The notes: a model not told the origin generated them from the letters alone. DNA of 64,000 bases from UBA1858 sp965227695 (GCA_965227695.1 OZ245760.1:1240001-1304000); one strand, 5' to 3'. Numbered from the stretch's first letter, positions 16,745-26,115 are shown. A program made the numbers and translations.

Positions 16745-18046
16745 ATGCGAACCATACTTTATAAAAAATGGATAGTTTTACTTTCCTTGATACTTGTGAT
16801 TTCTCTGACAAATTCATCTGTATTTGCAGAAGACTCTCATTTTCTATCTGATTCGAACCAAGATAATGATGTAGTTGAAGTGCTTTCTTTGGAGATGGTT
16901 ATTGCTCGCGTGATGGATACTTCTCCTAGACTTCGTTCTGCAATTACAGGTATTGATGCAGCAAAAGGTGCGCAACTACAAGCTGGCCTATTGCCCAATC
17001 CAGAACTATCGTTCGAAGCAGAAGACTTCGCTGGTAGTGATCAATTTGGAGGAACCAGTTCAGCTGAGTATACGTTAAGTTTTAATCAAAAAATTGAATT
17101 AGGAGGGAAGCGAGATGCGCGTAAAAGAGTGGCGCAAACATCGTTTGCAATTGCTCAAGAGGATCTTGTCGTTGAGCGATTGAATATTATTCGTGATGTA
17201 CATACTGCGTATCTTAATGTTCTAGCTGAAACAAATTCTGTCAATTTAGCATTAGAGCAAGAACAGTTAGCTAATAATGTATTGGAAAGTGTAAGTAAGC
17301 GTGTAAAGGCAGCAGCAGAATCAGAAATTCAACTAAGCAAAGCCGAGGTTACACTAGCAAATACCTTAATACTTAAAGAGCAATCAAACAGACAGCTCCA
17401 AATTGCAAGACATACATTAGCAAAACTCTGGGGTGCCGCCTCTTTTCATGAACGTCTCGATCAACGCTACTTATTTGAGTTGGAAGAGCCGGAATCTTAT
17501 GAAACGTATGTTGAAAAGCTTACTGAATTACCAGATGTTCAACGAGTCGCATATGAAGGTGCGCAAAAAGATTCTCTATTTAATCTTGCAAAAACTGAAA
17601 GTGTTGCAGACCCTACTGTAAGCGTCGGGGTGAGACGATTTGAAGAGGGAAGTGATAACGCATTTTTAGTCGGTGTTTCAGTTCCTTTGCAAGTATTCAA
17701 TAAGAATCAAGGTAATATTGCTAAAGCGCAAGCAGATTTCTTACAAACACAAAGTGATGCGCAACAATTTGAACTTAATTTAAAACAAACCTTATTTGAC
17801 AATTGGCAAACTTGGAAAACGGCTTACGCCGAAGCCGCTCATCTTAAAAACAAGCTGTTACCTGCGGCTGATAAATCATTTCACTTGGTGCAGTCTGCTT
17901 ATGAAAGGGGCAGATTTACCTATCTAGAAGTGCTAGATGCACAACGCACTTTAATTAATGCACGCAATCAATACCTAACCACATTGCGACGCTATCACAG
18001 TGCAAGAATAAGCGTAAAACGATTAACTAATAGTTTTGGAGAATAA
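16745..18046 (+). CDS. czcC: CzcC-type outer-membrane efflux channel
   Basis: TolC-family channel of a Co/Zn/Cd exporter, 433 residues with signal peptide. It shows the family's EMVIARVMDTSPRLRSA start, KIELGGKRDARKRVA, AQADFLQTQSDAQQFELNL and the C-terminal YERGRFTYLEVLDAQRTL segments characteristic of CzcC/CnrC. It is followed after 2 bases by the His-rich ORF and then czcB and czcA, giving a czcC-x-czcB-czcA operon on the plus strand. Confidence 0.9.
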   Translation: MRTILYKKWIVLLSLILVISLTNSSVFAEDSHFLSDSNQDNDVVEVLSLEMVIARVMDTSPRLRSAITGIDAAKGAQLQAGLLPNPELSFEAEDFAGSDQFGGTSSAEYTLSFNQKIELGGKRDARKRVAQTSFAIAQEDLVVERLNIIRDVHTAYLNVLAETNSVNLALEQEQLANNVLESVSKRVKAAAESEIQLSKAEVTLANTLILKEQSNRQLQIARHTLAKLWGAASFHERLDQRYLFELEEPESYETYVEKLTELPDVQRVAYEGAQKDSLFNLAKTESVADPTVSVGVRRFEEGSDNAFLVGVSVPLQVFNKNQGNIAKAQADFLQTQSDAQQFELNLKQTLFDNWQTWKTAYAEAAHLKNKLLPAADKSFHLVQSAYERGRFTYLEVLDAQRTLINARNQYLTTLRRYHSARISVKRLTNSFGE

Positions 18047-18048
18047 AA

Positions 18049-18510
18049 ATGAAAATTATATTTACTTTACTAGTATTAATGGGCATGTCTGTTGCTATTT
18101 TAGGCAATGATGGACGCCTTATTGGACAAGCATTTGCAGGAAAAGATCAAGGCAATCACGAGGGGCATAGTGAGCAAGATAAACATGATCATAAGAACAA
18201 GGACAAACACAAAAGTCATAAGCATGATGAAAAATCTCATGATAAGCATAAGAGTGATAATGAAAAAGATAGCCACGGTCACGAAGATGAAGGAGAAAGT
18301 CATAAACATCACGAAGAGTCCCATGATAATCGTGAAAATGATGATCATAGTAGTCATAAGGATGATCATGAGGTCGATAACAATATTGCTGTAAATTCCA
18401 ATATGGGAAAGTATATTGACTTCGCAAGTAATCGCGTTTCATCTGAAAGTTTAATTCAAAGTGCGATGCTCATAAATCTTGATGGAAAGAGTAATAAATT
18501 TGGGGAATGA
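18049..18510 (+). CDS. Secreted His-rich protein, truncated CzcB duplicate
   Basis: A 153-residue protein: signal peptide (IIFTLLVLMGMSVAILG), about 85 residues of His/Asp/Glu/Lys repeats (HKHDEKSH, HGHEDEG and similar), then a short NRVSSESLIQSAMLI tail. Both ends resemble the N-terminus of CzcB encoded 4 bases downstream (MKIMFTLLLLIGI...; then DQVSSETLHKRSILT). It therefore looks like a tandem duplication of the 5' part of czcB that lost the adaptor barrel and kept or expanded the metal-binding tract. It could act as a periplasmic zinc sponge passing metal to CzcB (inference). Low sequence complexity limits further assignment. Confidence 0.75.
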   Translation: MKIIFTLLVLMGMSVAILGNDGRLIGQAFAGKDQGNHEGHSEQDKHDHKNKDKHKSHKHDEKSHDKHKSDNEKDSHGHEDEGESHKHHEESHDNRENDDHSSHKDDHEVDNNIAVNSNMGKYIDFASNRVSSESLIQSAMLINLDGKSNKFGE

Positions 18511-18513
18511 CAG

Positions 18514-19548
18514 ATGAAAATTATGTTTACTTTACTATTGTTAATTGGCATCGCCACTACTAGTGATGGTTATGATGGGTATCTCATTAAGCAAGCATAT
18601 GCTGAAACAGATCAACACGATCATGAAAACGAGAATGAAGGTCATGATCATGAGGATGAGGATGAAAGTCATAAACACGATGAAGATGATCATGGATATC
18701 AGAATAATGAGCGTGATGATCATGAAGGCGAAAATGAAGCCACCATTCAGCCTGATGCGGCAAAGCGTGCAGGAATATATACAGATCAAGTTTCATCTGA
18801 AACTTTGCATAAGCGCTCAATACTTACAGGTCGTGTAATGCTCAATCGAGATAAAACATATGCTGTACGCGCTCGGTTTCCCGGTATTGTAAAATCCGTC
18901 AAGGTCAGATGGGGGCAACAAGTTAAAAAAGGTCAAGTACTTGCCACCATTGAAAGTAATGACAGCCTATTAACCTATTCTGTATCTGCGCCTCGTAGTG
19001 GAGTGGTGCTTGAGCGAAACACCAATGTTGGGGATGTGGCGAATGATGATGCACTTTTTACGATTGCTGATTTGACAACTGTGTGGGCAGAGTTTCACAT
19101 CTTTCCAAGAGATCTTCCTCTAATCAAAGAGCAGCAGATAGTAAACGTACATGCTTTAGAGACGAATGATAATGCCAAATCCAAAATAGACATGCTATTG
19201 CCTACCGCAGATGCTGCAAGTCAAACCGTAATCGCAATTGTCCCTATACCAAATGAAAGCGGTATCTGGCGTGTCGGCATGATTATTGAAGGGCATGTCG
19301 ATATTGAAGAAAAAGTGGCTAGCGTGGCCGTGAAAGAAGAAGCCGTACAAACCATGAATGAAAAACCGGTCGTCTTCATTAAAGAGAATGAAAAAACGTA
19401 TGTGTCTCGTGAAGTTGAAATTGGTGAAAGCGATGGAAACTATGTCGAAATCCTCGCAGGTCTTCAGCTAGGTGAGGAATATGTGAGCCAAGGCAGCTTT
19501 AGAATTAAAGCTGATCTCCTTAAATCTACTGCAGAACACGAGCACTAA
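18514..19548 (+). CDS. czcB: CzcB-type periplasmic adaptor with His-rich N-terminus
   Basis: HlyD-family adaptor for the CzcCBA exporter, 344 residues. After the signal peptide a His/Asp/Glu-rich stretch (about 28-75) supplies metal ligands. The biotinyl-lipoyl-like and barrel parts follow: GRVMLNRDKTYAVRARFPG, KKGQVLATIESNDSL, APRSGVVLERNTNVGD, and ADLTTVWAEFHIFPRDL. The C-terminal EILAGLQLGEEYVSQGSF is typical of CzcB/CnrB. It lies 8 bases before czcA and 4 bases after its truncated duplicate. Confidence 0.92.
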   Translation: MKIMFTLLLLIGIATTSDGYDGYLIKQAYAETDQHDHENENEGHDHEDEDESHKHDEDDHGYQNNERDDHEGENEATIQPDAAKRAGIYTDQVSSETLHKRSILTGRVMLNRDKTYAVRARFPGIVKSVKVRWGQQVKKGQVLATIESNDSLLTYSVSAPRSGVVLERNTNVGDVANDDALFTIADLTTVWAEFHIFPRDLPLIKEQQIVNVHALETNDNAKSKIDMLLPTADAASQTVIAIVPIPNESGIWRVGMIIEGHVDIEEKVASVAVKEEAVQTMNEKPVVFIKENEKTYVSREVEIGESDGNYVEILAGLQLGEEYVSQGSFRIKADLLKSTAEHEH

Positions 19549-19556
19549 GGACAGTC

Positions 19557-22500
19557 ATGTTAGAAAAAATTATTTTTTACTCTATCCGTCACCGTTGGAT
19601 CATTTTATTTGTAATATTAGGGCTGATGGCGTTAGGCGTGTCTAACTTTAATAAGCTCCCGATTGATGCTGTGCCGGATATTACTAATGTTCAAGTTCAG
19701 ATAAATACGCAAGCTGAAGGGTATTCACCTTTAGAAGTAGAGCAGCGTATTACATTTCCAATTGAAACAGTGCTTTCGGGTATTCCAAATTTGGATTATA
19801 CCCGTTCACTTTCTCGCTATGGCTTATCGCAAGTTACAGTTGTATTTGAGGATGGTACAGATATCTATTTTGCACGCCAGTTATTGTCTGAACGTTTACA
19901 ACAAATTAAAAGTGTACTGCCTTCTGGAATTGAACCCATGATGGGTCCGGTCACTACAGGACTTGGTGAAATTTATTTTTATACAGTTGAGGCAAGTGAG
20001 GATGCAGTTAAGGAAGATGGTACGCCCTATACACCCATGGACTTACTTACCTTGCAAGAATGGGTCATCGTACCTCAATTAAAGTATGTAAAAGGTGTGG
20101 TAGAGGTTAATTCCATCGGCGGGTACGAGAAACAATTTCAAGTGACACCTTATCCTCAAAAAATGTTGGCTTACGATTTAACCATTAAAAATGTGATCGA
20201 GGCGCTTGAGCGAAATAATAAAAATGTGGGTGCAGGTTATATTGAGAAAACAGGTGAACAATATTTAATTCGTGTACCCGGCCAGGTAAAGACTATTGAT
20301 GACATACGTCACATCATCATCACACAGCGCGATGAATTACCTATTCGAATACGTGATATTGCAGACGTTACCTTAGGTGCTCCACTGAGAAGTGGCGCAG
20401 CGACCAAAAATGGTGATGAAACCGTCCTTGGTACCGCCATGATGCTCATGGGTGAGAATACTCGAGAAGTGGCACAACGTGTAGCCAAAAAATTAGTAGA
20501 GATCAATCGCAGTCTTCCTGAAGGCGTAATAGCTAAACCGACTTTAAACCGTAGCGAACTTGTAGATCGAACAATTTGGACCGTTGAGAAAAATCTACTA
20601 GAAGGCGCATTGCTTGTCATTCTCGTTTTATTTTTATTACTCGGCAATTTTCGTGCAGCAATCATTACAGCCATGGTGATTCCTATTGCCATGCTAATGA
20701 CAATTACTGGGATGGTTGAACGTAATATCTCAGGAAATTTAATGAGTTTGGGAGCACTCGATTTTGGTCTTATTGTTGATGGTGCAGTCATAATTATTGA
20801 AAATTGTATTCGACGTTTTGGGCTTGCACAAAAAAAATTAGGCAGATTATTGACTAGGGATGAACGATTTAAATTAACTGCAAATGCTGCGGCGGAAGTT
20901 ATTAAACCGAGCGTGTTTGGTGTGGTGATTATTACCATTGTATATATACCTATTTTTGCACTGACAGGTGTGGAAGGAAAAATGTTTCATCCTATGGCAT
21001 TCACTGTTGTAACTGCTTTATTGTCGGCGTTAATTTTATCAATCACGTTTGTTCCAGCAGCTGTGGCATTGTTTGTAACTGGAAAAGTTAAAGAGAAAGA
21101 AAATCTCGTCATACGAGGTGCAAAAAGTCTTTACGAACCTATCTTGCGATGGAGTATTATGAATCCCTGGAAAATAATATTACCGTCCATTGCGTTAGTT
21201 GCTATAAGTTTATTTGTAGCATCTAGAATGGGTGCAGAATTTGTGCCCAGTCTGGATGAAGGTGATATTGCCGTACAAGCGCTTCGTGCGCCGGGCACTT
21301 CATTATCAGAGTCCGTCAAGATGCAAGGAGAGGTTGAACGTGCTCTAAAACAATTCCCCGAAGTCGAGGAAGTAGTAGCACGGATTGGTACTGCAGAGGT
21401 TGCAACTGACCCAATGCCACCTAATATTTCTGATACGTATGTGTTACTTAAAGATAGAAGTGAGTGGCCGGATAAAACAAAACTTAAATTCAAACTCCTG
21501 GAAGAGATGGAAGAGGTGCTAGAGGATATACCGGGCAATGCCTATGAGTTTTCTCAACCAATTGAACTTCGTTTTAATGAGTTAATTTCAGGAGTCCGCA
21601 GTGATCTTGCTGTGAAAATATATGGTGATGATTTAGATACACTTGTCAGTTCAGCACAGTCAATTGCGACTGTAGTACAGACCGTTCCAGGTGCGGCCGA
21701 TGTTAATGTCGAACAGGTCACTGGACTTCCTATATTATCTATAGTTCCAAAACGAGAACTATTGGATCGCTATGGATTAAGTATTTCAGATGTTCAGGAT
21801 GTTGTAGAAGTTGCCATGGGTGGACGAGAGGCTGGTCAATTATTTGAAGGTGACCGTCGTTTCGATATTGTTGTCCGTCTTCCTGAAAATTTACGTACTA
21901 ATATCGATGTACTCAAACGATTACCTATTCCACTTAATCGTGAGCGTGATCCAAATGAAATGTCTATGCCAAATTATGTTCCGCTTAAAGAAGTCGCAGA
22001 TGTAAGTGTGAACTATGGCCCTAATCAAATTAGCCGTGAAAATGGAAAGAGAAGAGTTGTTGTTACTGCTAATGTAAGAAATCGCGATTTAGGTAGTTTC
22101 GTAGAAGAAGTTCAGCAAGCCGTAATCAACAAAGCAAAAATTCCTGCTGGCTATTGGGTAGATTATGGCGGTACTTTTGAGCAATTAATTTCAGCACGTG
22201 CGCGCTTAAGTATTGTTGTTCCAGTTGCACTTTTACTCATCTTTGGTTTGCTATTTATGGCCTTCGGGTCAGGAAAAATCGCGCTATTAATATTCACGGG
22301 CGTGCCTTTAGCGCTAACAGGCGGAGTAGCCGCGCTATGGTTGCGAGACATACCGCTTTCTATTTCAGCGGGTGTTGGATTTATCGCATTATCTGGCGTA
22401 GCTGTACTTAATGGTGTTGTGATGATTTCGTTTATTCGGAATTTACAGCAACAAGGTATTGCATTTGATGATGCGATTATCCAAGGGGCGCTCACACGAT

Positions 22501-22709
22501 TACGGCCGATACTAATGACTGCGTTAGTGGCCAGTCTTGGTTTTATTCCAATGGCATTAAATACAGGTGCAGGGGCAGAAGTACAGCGTCCACTAGCGAC
22601 AGTCGTCATTGGTGGAATTATTTCATCAACGACGCTGACACTTTTATTGTTACCCGCAATGTACCGATTAGTGAGTCGTCGAGAGAGACTACGTGAAGAT
22701 AGTAATTAG
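19557..22709 (+). CDS. czcA: CzcA-type RND heavy-metal (Co/Zn/Cd) efflux pump
   Basis: Complete 1050-residue heavy-metal RND transporter with twelve expected membrane segments. At about residue 400 it has LDFGLIVDGAVIIIEN, the HME-type proton-relay motif with the DFG-VDG-EN form found in zinc/cobalt/cadmium pumps. The other pump, at 29458, has the copper-type variant. Other family landmarks are LPIDAVPDITNVQVQI, EFVPSLDEGDIAVQALR, and GVAVLNGVVMISFIR. It acts with czcB and czcC to move metal from periplasm to outside using proton import. Confidence 0.95.
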   Translation: MLEKIIFYSIRHRWIILFVILGLMALGVSNFNKLPIDAVPDITNVQVQINTQAEGYSPLEVEQRITFPIETVLSGIPNLDYTRSLSRYGLSQVTVVFEDGTDIYFARQLLSERLQQIKSVLPSGIEPMMGPVTTGLGEIYFYTVEASEDAVKEDGTPYTPMDLLTLQEWVIVPQLKYVKGVVEVNSIGGYEKQFQVTPYPQKMLAYDLTIKNVIEALERNNKNVGAGYIEKTGEQYLIRVPGQVKTIDDIRHIIITQRDELPIRIRDIADVTLGAPLRSGAATKNGDETVLGTAMMLMGENTREVAQRVAKKLVEINRSLPEGVIAKPTLNRSELVDRTIWTVEKNLLEGALLVILVLFLLLGNFRAAIITAMVIPIAMLMTITGMVERNISGNLMSLGALDFGLIVDGAVIIIENCIRRFGLAQKKLGRLLTRDERFKLTANAAAEVIKPSVFGVVIITIVYIPIFALTGVEGKMFHPMAFTVVTALLSALILSITFVPAAVALFVTGKVKEKENLVIRGAKSLYEPILRWSIMNPWKIILPSIALVAISLFVASRMGAEFVPSLDEGDIAVQALRAPGTSLSESVKMQGEVERALKQFPEVEEVVARIGTAEVATDPMPPNISDTYVLLKDRSEWPDKTKLKFKLLEEMEEVLEDIPGNAYEFSQPIELRFNELISGVRSDLAVKIYGDDLDTLVSSAQSIATVVQTVPGAADVNVEQVTGLPILSIVPKRELLDRYGLSISDVQDVVEVAMGGREAGQLFEGDRRFDIVVRLPENLRTNIDVLKRLPIPLNRERDPNEMSMPNYVPLKEVADVSVNYGPNQISRENGKRRVVVTANVRNRDLGSFVEEVQQAVINKAKIPAGYWVDYGGTFEQLISARARLSIVVPVALLLIFGLLFMAFGSGKIALLIFTGVPLALTGGVAALWLRDIPLSISAGVGFIALSGVAVLNGVVMISFIRNLQQQGIAFDDAIIQGALTRLRPILMTALVASLGFIPMALNTGAGAEVQRPLATVVIGGIISSTTLTLLLLPAMYRLVSRRERLREDSN

Positions 22710-22798
22710 TATTTAAAGGTTGAATGAAATATCTATATACGTGTCTAAATATTAAAATGATCTATTTAATTCTTTTAATAATCACATAGGAGAATGTT

Positions 22799-23204
22799 AT
22801 GAGTATATCCAAAAAACCCTACATTGCGTTTAATTGCAACGCTTGTTGTAACACTAGCGATAGTAAGCTGCGGTTCAGTGCATACAACTAATGGCGATAT
22901 TGTCGTAAAGAAAGAAGCTTCATCTTTAGCGCGATTCTTAAATGTTACAGTGGACTCTGCAGAGTCGGGGACTTCAATTAGCGGAACATTGGAACATAAA
23001 GGTGCAAGTAGAAAGAAAATACCTGGTCATGTAGATGTCGCCATATTTTCGAAAGACAAAGAAGTCATTTATGAAGCAAGTGCGGAACTTGAACGAGTGA
23101 CCCACCAACCAACGCAAGCTATTTTTAACGTAGTAATAGGCCAAGAAGTACCAAGTAACGGTATAGTATTAGTTAAGCATCATAAGAGCGAACTTCATAA
23201 GTAA
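22799..23204 (+). pseudogene. Small lipoprotein gene with a 5' frameshift (or rare TTG start)
   Basis: The ATG at 22799 has a proper AGGAGA site, but its frame (MSISKKP...) leaves the coding frame. The intact frame opens at TTG 22824 and encodes 126 residues with a lipobox-type signal sequence (LVVTLAIVSC) and a beta-rich mature part of unknown family. An indel in the A6C3 run at 22811-22819 would join the two (MSISKK + TLRLIATLVV). Either the gene is disrupted or it uses TTG without an obvious Shine-Dalgarno. It follows czcA by 90 bases and may be part of the czc operon. Confidence 0.55.
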
Positions 23205-23304
23205 GTGTATTTATAAGGCTCATGAGAATTGTTAGCATGTGTGAAAATACTACTTGCATTTGCTTTGAGGAATTAGTTAGTTAACTGCATTGCATGGGGG
23301 TTAA

Positions 23305-24225
23305 GTGGGGTTGCATCATAATCACGTGTCATACGAACAAGGTGATTGGAGGTTAATTATATCTGTCGCTATTAATGTTGTGCTTACCATAGCGCAAGTT
23401 ATCGGTGGAATTATTTCTGGTAGCTTATCTTTAGTTGCGGATGCACTGCATAATTTAAGTGATGCGGGTGCGTTATTATTAGCTTTAATTGCCCGAAAAA
23501 TCGGCAGAAAATCTGCAGATTACGATAACACCTATGGATATGCGCGTGCAGAAGTGATTGGTGCGTTAATTAATTTAGTCACGTTGGTAATCATTGGTTT
23601 GTACTTGGTATATGAAGCCATTTGGCGATTGTTTCAACCGGAAATCATTACAGGCTGGATGGTCGTGATTGTTGCCTCGATTGCCTTTGCCGTTGATGTG
23701 GTTACCGCAATGATGACATATGCTATGTCCAAGGAAAGTCTTAATGTAAAGGCAGCATTTTTACACAATATTTCTGATGCATTAGCTTCAATTGGAGTGA
23801 TAATTGCTGGCATATTGATAATTAATTACGATCTGTATATTGCAGATACTATCATTACGCTTTTAATTGCAGGGTATGTTTTATTTCAAGGTTTTAGTAC
23901 GTTGCCTCGTGTTATTCGTATACTCATGCAAAGCACGCCGCCAGATATAAATATCGAAGATATCATCAAGGAAGTAGAAAAGATTGAAAAGGTATCAAAT
24001 ATTCATCATGTGCATATTTGGGAGTTAGATGAGCATGATAGAGCACTAGAAGCACATGTGATTGTCGATACTTCTGATTTAATTCTTGTAGATAAAATTA
24101 AACACGAGATAAAGTCCATATTGCATAAAAATTTCCATATTGCCCATTCCACACTAGAATTCGAATTTGGTGCAGCGAGCGACGGAAGTCTTTGTGACGA
24201 CTTATCGGTAGTGCCGCCTCATTAA
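23305..24225 (+). CDS. czcD: CzcD-type cation diffusion facilitator (Zn/Cd/Co export)
   Basis: Inner-membrane CDF antiporter, 306 residues, exporting divalent metal to the periplasm where CzcCBA can take over. Six membrane helices are expected. The metal sites are visible as VADALHNLSDAGALL (helix II, H-x3-D type) and AFLHNISDALASIGVI (helix V). The C-terminal cytoplasmic domain contains IHHVHIWELDEHDRALEAHV, the zinc-binding histidine region of CzcD/ZitB. The start is GTG after a G-rich site. The next CDF gene follows after 18 bases. Confidence 0.92.
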   Translation: MGLHHNHVSYEQGDWRLIISVAINVVLTIAQVIGGIISGSLSLVADALHNLSDAGALLLALIARKIGRKSADYDNTYGYARAEVIGALINLVTLVIIGLYLVYEAIWRLFQPEIITGWMVVIVASIAFAVDVVTAMMTYAMSKESLNVKAAFLHNISDALASIGVIIAGILIINYDLYIADTIITLLIAGYVLFQGFSTLPRVIRILMQSTPPDINIEDIIKEVEKIEKVSNIHHVHIWELDEHDRALEAHVIVDTSDLILVDKIKHEIKSILHKNFHIAHSTLEFEFGAASDGSLCDDLSVVPPH

Positions 24226-24243
24226 TATATAGGTAAAAGCCAT

Positions 24244-24846
24244 ATGAGCTCCTGTAATTGTTCAGTAGAGATTGAATCAAAAGCACAAAGAAAAGTATTG
24301 CTTATTCTCCTTGCAATCAATGCGACCATGTTTGTTGTTGAATTGAGCATAGGGTTCATTGCTGAATCTACGGGATTAATTGCAGATTCACTCGATATGT
24401 TGGCGGATGCCACGGTATATGGAATAGGCATTTATGCAGTAGGTAAAGCCAGCAGCACTAAAACCAACGCGGCGTATATCAGTGGGGTTTTTCAAATTTT
24501 GCTAAGTGTAGCAGTAGGGGTGGATATTGTACGACGCTTCTATTTGGGTAGCGATCCAGAATCATTATTAATGATATCAGTCGGAATCGTAGCGCTTATT
24601 GCAAACACCATTTGTTTAATGCTTATTTCTAAACATAAAGATGGAGAAATACACATGCGGGCAAGTTGGATATTTTCGAAAAATGATGTGATTGCGAATG
24701 TTGGAGTCATTGTAGCAGGAATTCTGGTGTTAATATTTGGCTCGCGATGGCCTGATTTATTGATCGGCACGATCATTGTTATCGTCGTATTTCGTGGCGG
24801 GTTGAACATAATTAAACTGGCACGAGATGAATTAAAACAAACATAA
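24244..24846 (+). CDS. Short CDF-type cation transporter without C-terminal domain
   Basis: A 200-residue member of the short cation-transporter group related to CDF proteins: SCNCS at the N-terminus, then FVVELSIGFIAESTGLIADSLDMLADATVYGI (site A with D-x3-D) and SWIFSKNDVIANVGVIVAGI (site B, with N-D instead of H-D). It ends after the sixth helix, so the cytoplasmic dimer domain is missing, as is usual for this subgroup. It follows czcD closely and was probably cotranscribed. The N-terminal Cys pair and altered site B suggest a different metal preference from CzcD. Confidence 0.82.
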   Translation: MSSCNCSVEIESKAQRKVLLILLAINATMFVVELSIGFIAESTGLIADSLDMLADATVYGIGIYAVGKASSTKTNAAYISGVFQILLSVAVGVDIVRRFYLGSDPESLLMISVGIVALIANTICLMLISKHKDGEIHMRASWIFSKNDVIANVGVIVAGILVLIFGSRWPDLLIGTIIVIVVFRGGLNIIKLARDELKQT

Positions 24847-24893
24847 TATTGCTACGGCTGCTATCAAAATCAGACACGCTATAAGGAGGTTGA

Positions 24894-25019
24894 ATGAGAG
24901 ATAAAAACATACATGGTTCAGTCTACATTTTAATACTAGTTTCATTCTTGGCTGCTCGCGCTAATGTCGGGCATCAAAATCAATTCATGGATACTTACGT
25001 CCGCTATCTAAACTACTAA
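24894..25019 (+). CDS. Small secreted or membrane peptide (41 residues)
   Basis: An ORF with a strong Shine-Dalgarno (AAGGAGG, 5 bases from the ATG). It encodes a 41-residue product with a hydrophobic core (VYILILVSFLAARA) and a short polar tail containing one His, so a small exported or anchored peptide. It ends 15 bases before the cytochrome gene. No family is recognised. Confidence 0.45.
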   Translation: MRDKNIHGSVYILILVSFLAARANVGHQNQFMDTYVRYLNY

Positions 25020-25034
25020 ATATAGGAGAAACTT

Positions 25035-25493
25035 ATGAGTTCACTTAAATTTACAATTGTGATCTTTTGCTTCGTTATCGCAAGTACTTTGTCCGTCATT
25101 GCCGAGGAAATGGACGATGCAAGAATTTTGGTCAATCTGCCTAACGATATAGAGGAAAAGATGTTGGTCAATATGCGCGATCATATTCGTGCGATGGACG
25201 ACATCATCCATGCTGTTCAGGCTGAAGAATATGAAAAGGCAGAAGGAATTGCTGAATCCCGATTAGGCTGGAGCTCACTAGTGCGTCGTGGTGACCAGGA
25301 AGTAGCCGATCATTGGCCTGAGCCGATGCAAAAGATGGCAGAGCAAATGTACAACTCTGGCAGTAATTTCGTAATTGTGGCGCAAAACGCTTCTGTTGAA
25401 GACAGCAAAGAAGGCTATCAAAAAGTTATGGCGGCACTGGGTGAAATGACTTCTGCCTGCCGTGGCTGTCATGAAGCCTATCGTTTGCGTTGA
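25035..25493 (+). CDS. Cytochrome c'-like periplasmic heme protein
   Basis: A 152-residue secreted protein, helical after the signal peptide (FCFVIASTLSVIA), with a single heme-attachment site close to the C-terminus (ACRGCHEAYR). A four-helix bundle with CxxCH at the end is the plan of cytochrome c'/c-556-type proteins, which bind NO or move electrons. The region after the signal (LPNDIEEKMLVNMRDHIRAMDDII) supports the bundle. It has a good AGGAG ribosome-binding site and sits between transporters and a GDCCVxC gene. Confidence 0.82.
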   Translation: MSSLKFTIVIFCFVIASTLSVIAEEMDDARILVNLPNDIEEKMLVNMRDHIRAMDDIIHAVQAEEYEKAEGIAESRLGWSSLVRRGDQEVADHWPEPMQKMAEQMYNSGSNFVIVAQNASVEDSKEGYQKVMAALGEMTSACRGCHEAYRLR

Positions 25494-25564
25494 TCTGTAA
25501 AAGAAGTAGGGGCTTGCTGCAAGAATGGCAGGCCTCAATGTGTGTAGAGCTTAGTAGCGTAGTT

Positions 25565-25700
25565 ATGGTCAAAAACAAATTTCGCATGCAAAAAACCCAT
25601 GGTTGAAAAACCTTCCACGCATCGCATCACTTACTACTGCATTAATGTTATTTGTTAACGCAGATGCTGAAGCTTATTGCTCAATTACAGATTCAGTCTG
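25565..25700 (+). pseudogene. Probable frameshifted remnant of a short secreted protein
   Basis: The ATG at 25565 (MVKNKFRMQK) runs into an A6C3 tract. In the next frame a signal-like sequence continues (NPWLKNLPRIASLTTALMLF..ADAEAYCSITDSV) to a stop. Joining the frames gives about 45 residues with a plausible signal peptide. It shares the A6C3-type break with the lipoprotein gene at 22799. Weak evidence, since no homologue is recognised. Confidence 0.3.
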
Positions 25701-25913
25701 ATGGTCGAGTTAATTTTACAATCAGTGATTACTTGCCCAAAGTGTGGTTATAAAAAAGAAGAGACCATGCCAACGGATTCATGTCAGTGGAATTACGAAT
25801 GTGAATCTTGTAAGATTTTATTGAAGCCCTTGCATGGTGATTGTTGCGTCTTTTGTTCGTATGGCTCAATTAAATGCCCGCCAATACAGCTAAATAGTCC
25901 GTGTTGTAATTAG
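25701..25913 (+). CDS. GDCCVxC-domain protein
   Basis: A 70-residue protein of the GDCCVxC family, in which some members are selenoproteins. It has two zinc-finger-like Cys pairs (CPKCG, CESC), then LKPLHGDCCVFCSYGSIKCPPIQ and a Cys-rich end. It is frequently found near MerR regulators and metal or mercury transport genes; a redox or metal-transfer role is presumed but unproven. Here the GDCC motif carries Cys and there is no in-frame TGA. I chose ATG 25701 over an upstream TTG at 25677 because the family core begins there. Confidence 0.85.
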   Translation: MVELILQSVITCPKCGYKKEETMPTDSCQWNYECESCKILLKPLHGDCCVFCSYGSIKCPPIQLNSPCCN

Positions 25914-26115
25914 AATAATGAATGTCTGCTTACGATCCCTAAAGTGGTCATTCGGTTATAGAATCTTTATCAGATAATATTGAATTAAATTATAGTGTTG
26001 ATGTTGGATAACGTTTTAACGCTAAAGTTACCATTGAGATATTTTCATTTGATCTGTATCAGTTAAAAGGGAACTAATTATTGAATAACCGTACTAAAAG
26101 GTATACGGTATATTA
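25914..26115. promoter_or_regulatory. AT-rich region with a MerR-type inverted repeat
   Basis: An inverted repeat ACCGTA (26088-26093) / TACGGT (26104-26109), separated by 10 bases, lies right before the ATG at 26116, next to TTGAAT (26081-26086) and TATATT (26109-26114). The spacing of arms resembles the MerR-family operator at 32718-32739. A promoter using this -10 would start transcription inside the annotated ORF, so a later start for that gene (for example ATG near 26188) is possible. Confidence 0.45.

Noticed and set aside
18100..18442. Long open frames on both strands across the His-rich ORF
   Set aside because: They are produced by the repetitive CAT/GAT codons of the His/Asp tract; only the frame with signal peptide and ribosome-binding site is plausible.
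20309..20938. A 209-codon frame on the minus strand inside czcA
   Set aside because: Antisense to conserved RND membrane segments; no ribosome-binding site or recognisable domain.
25701..25913. Selenoprotein with in-frame TGA in the GDCCVxC gene
   Set aside because: All motif positions are cysteine codons and the frame has no internal TGA; no SECIS-like hairpin is needed.
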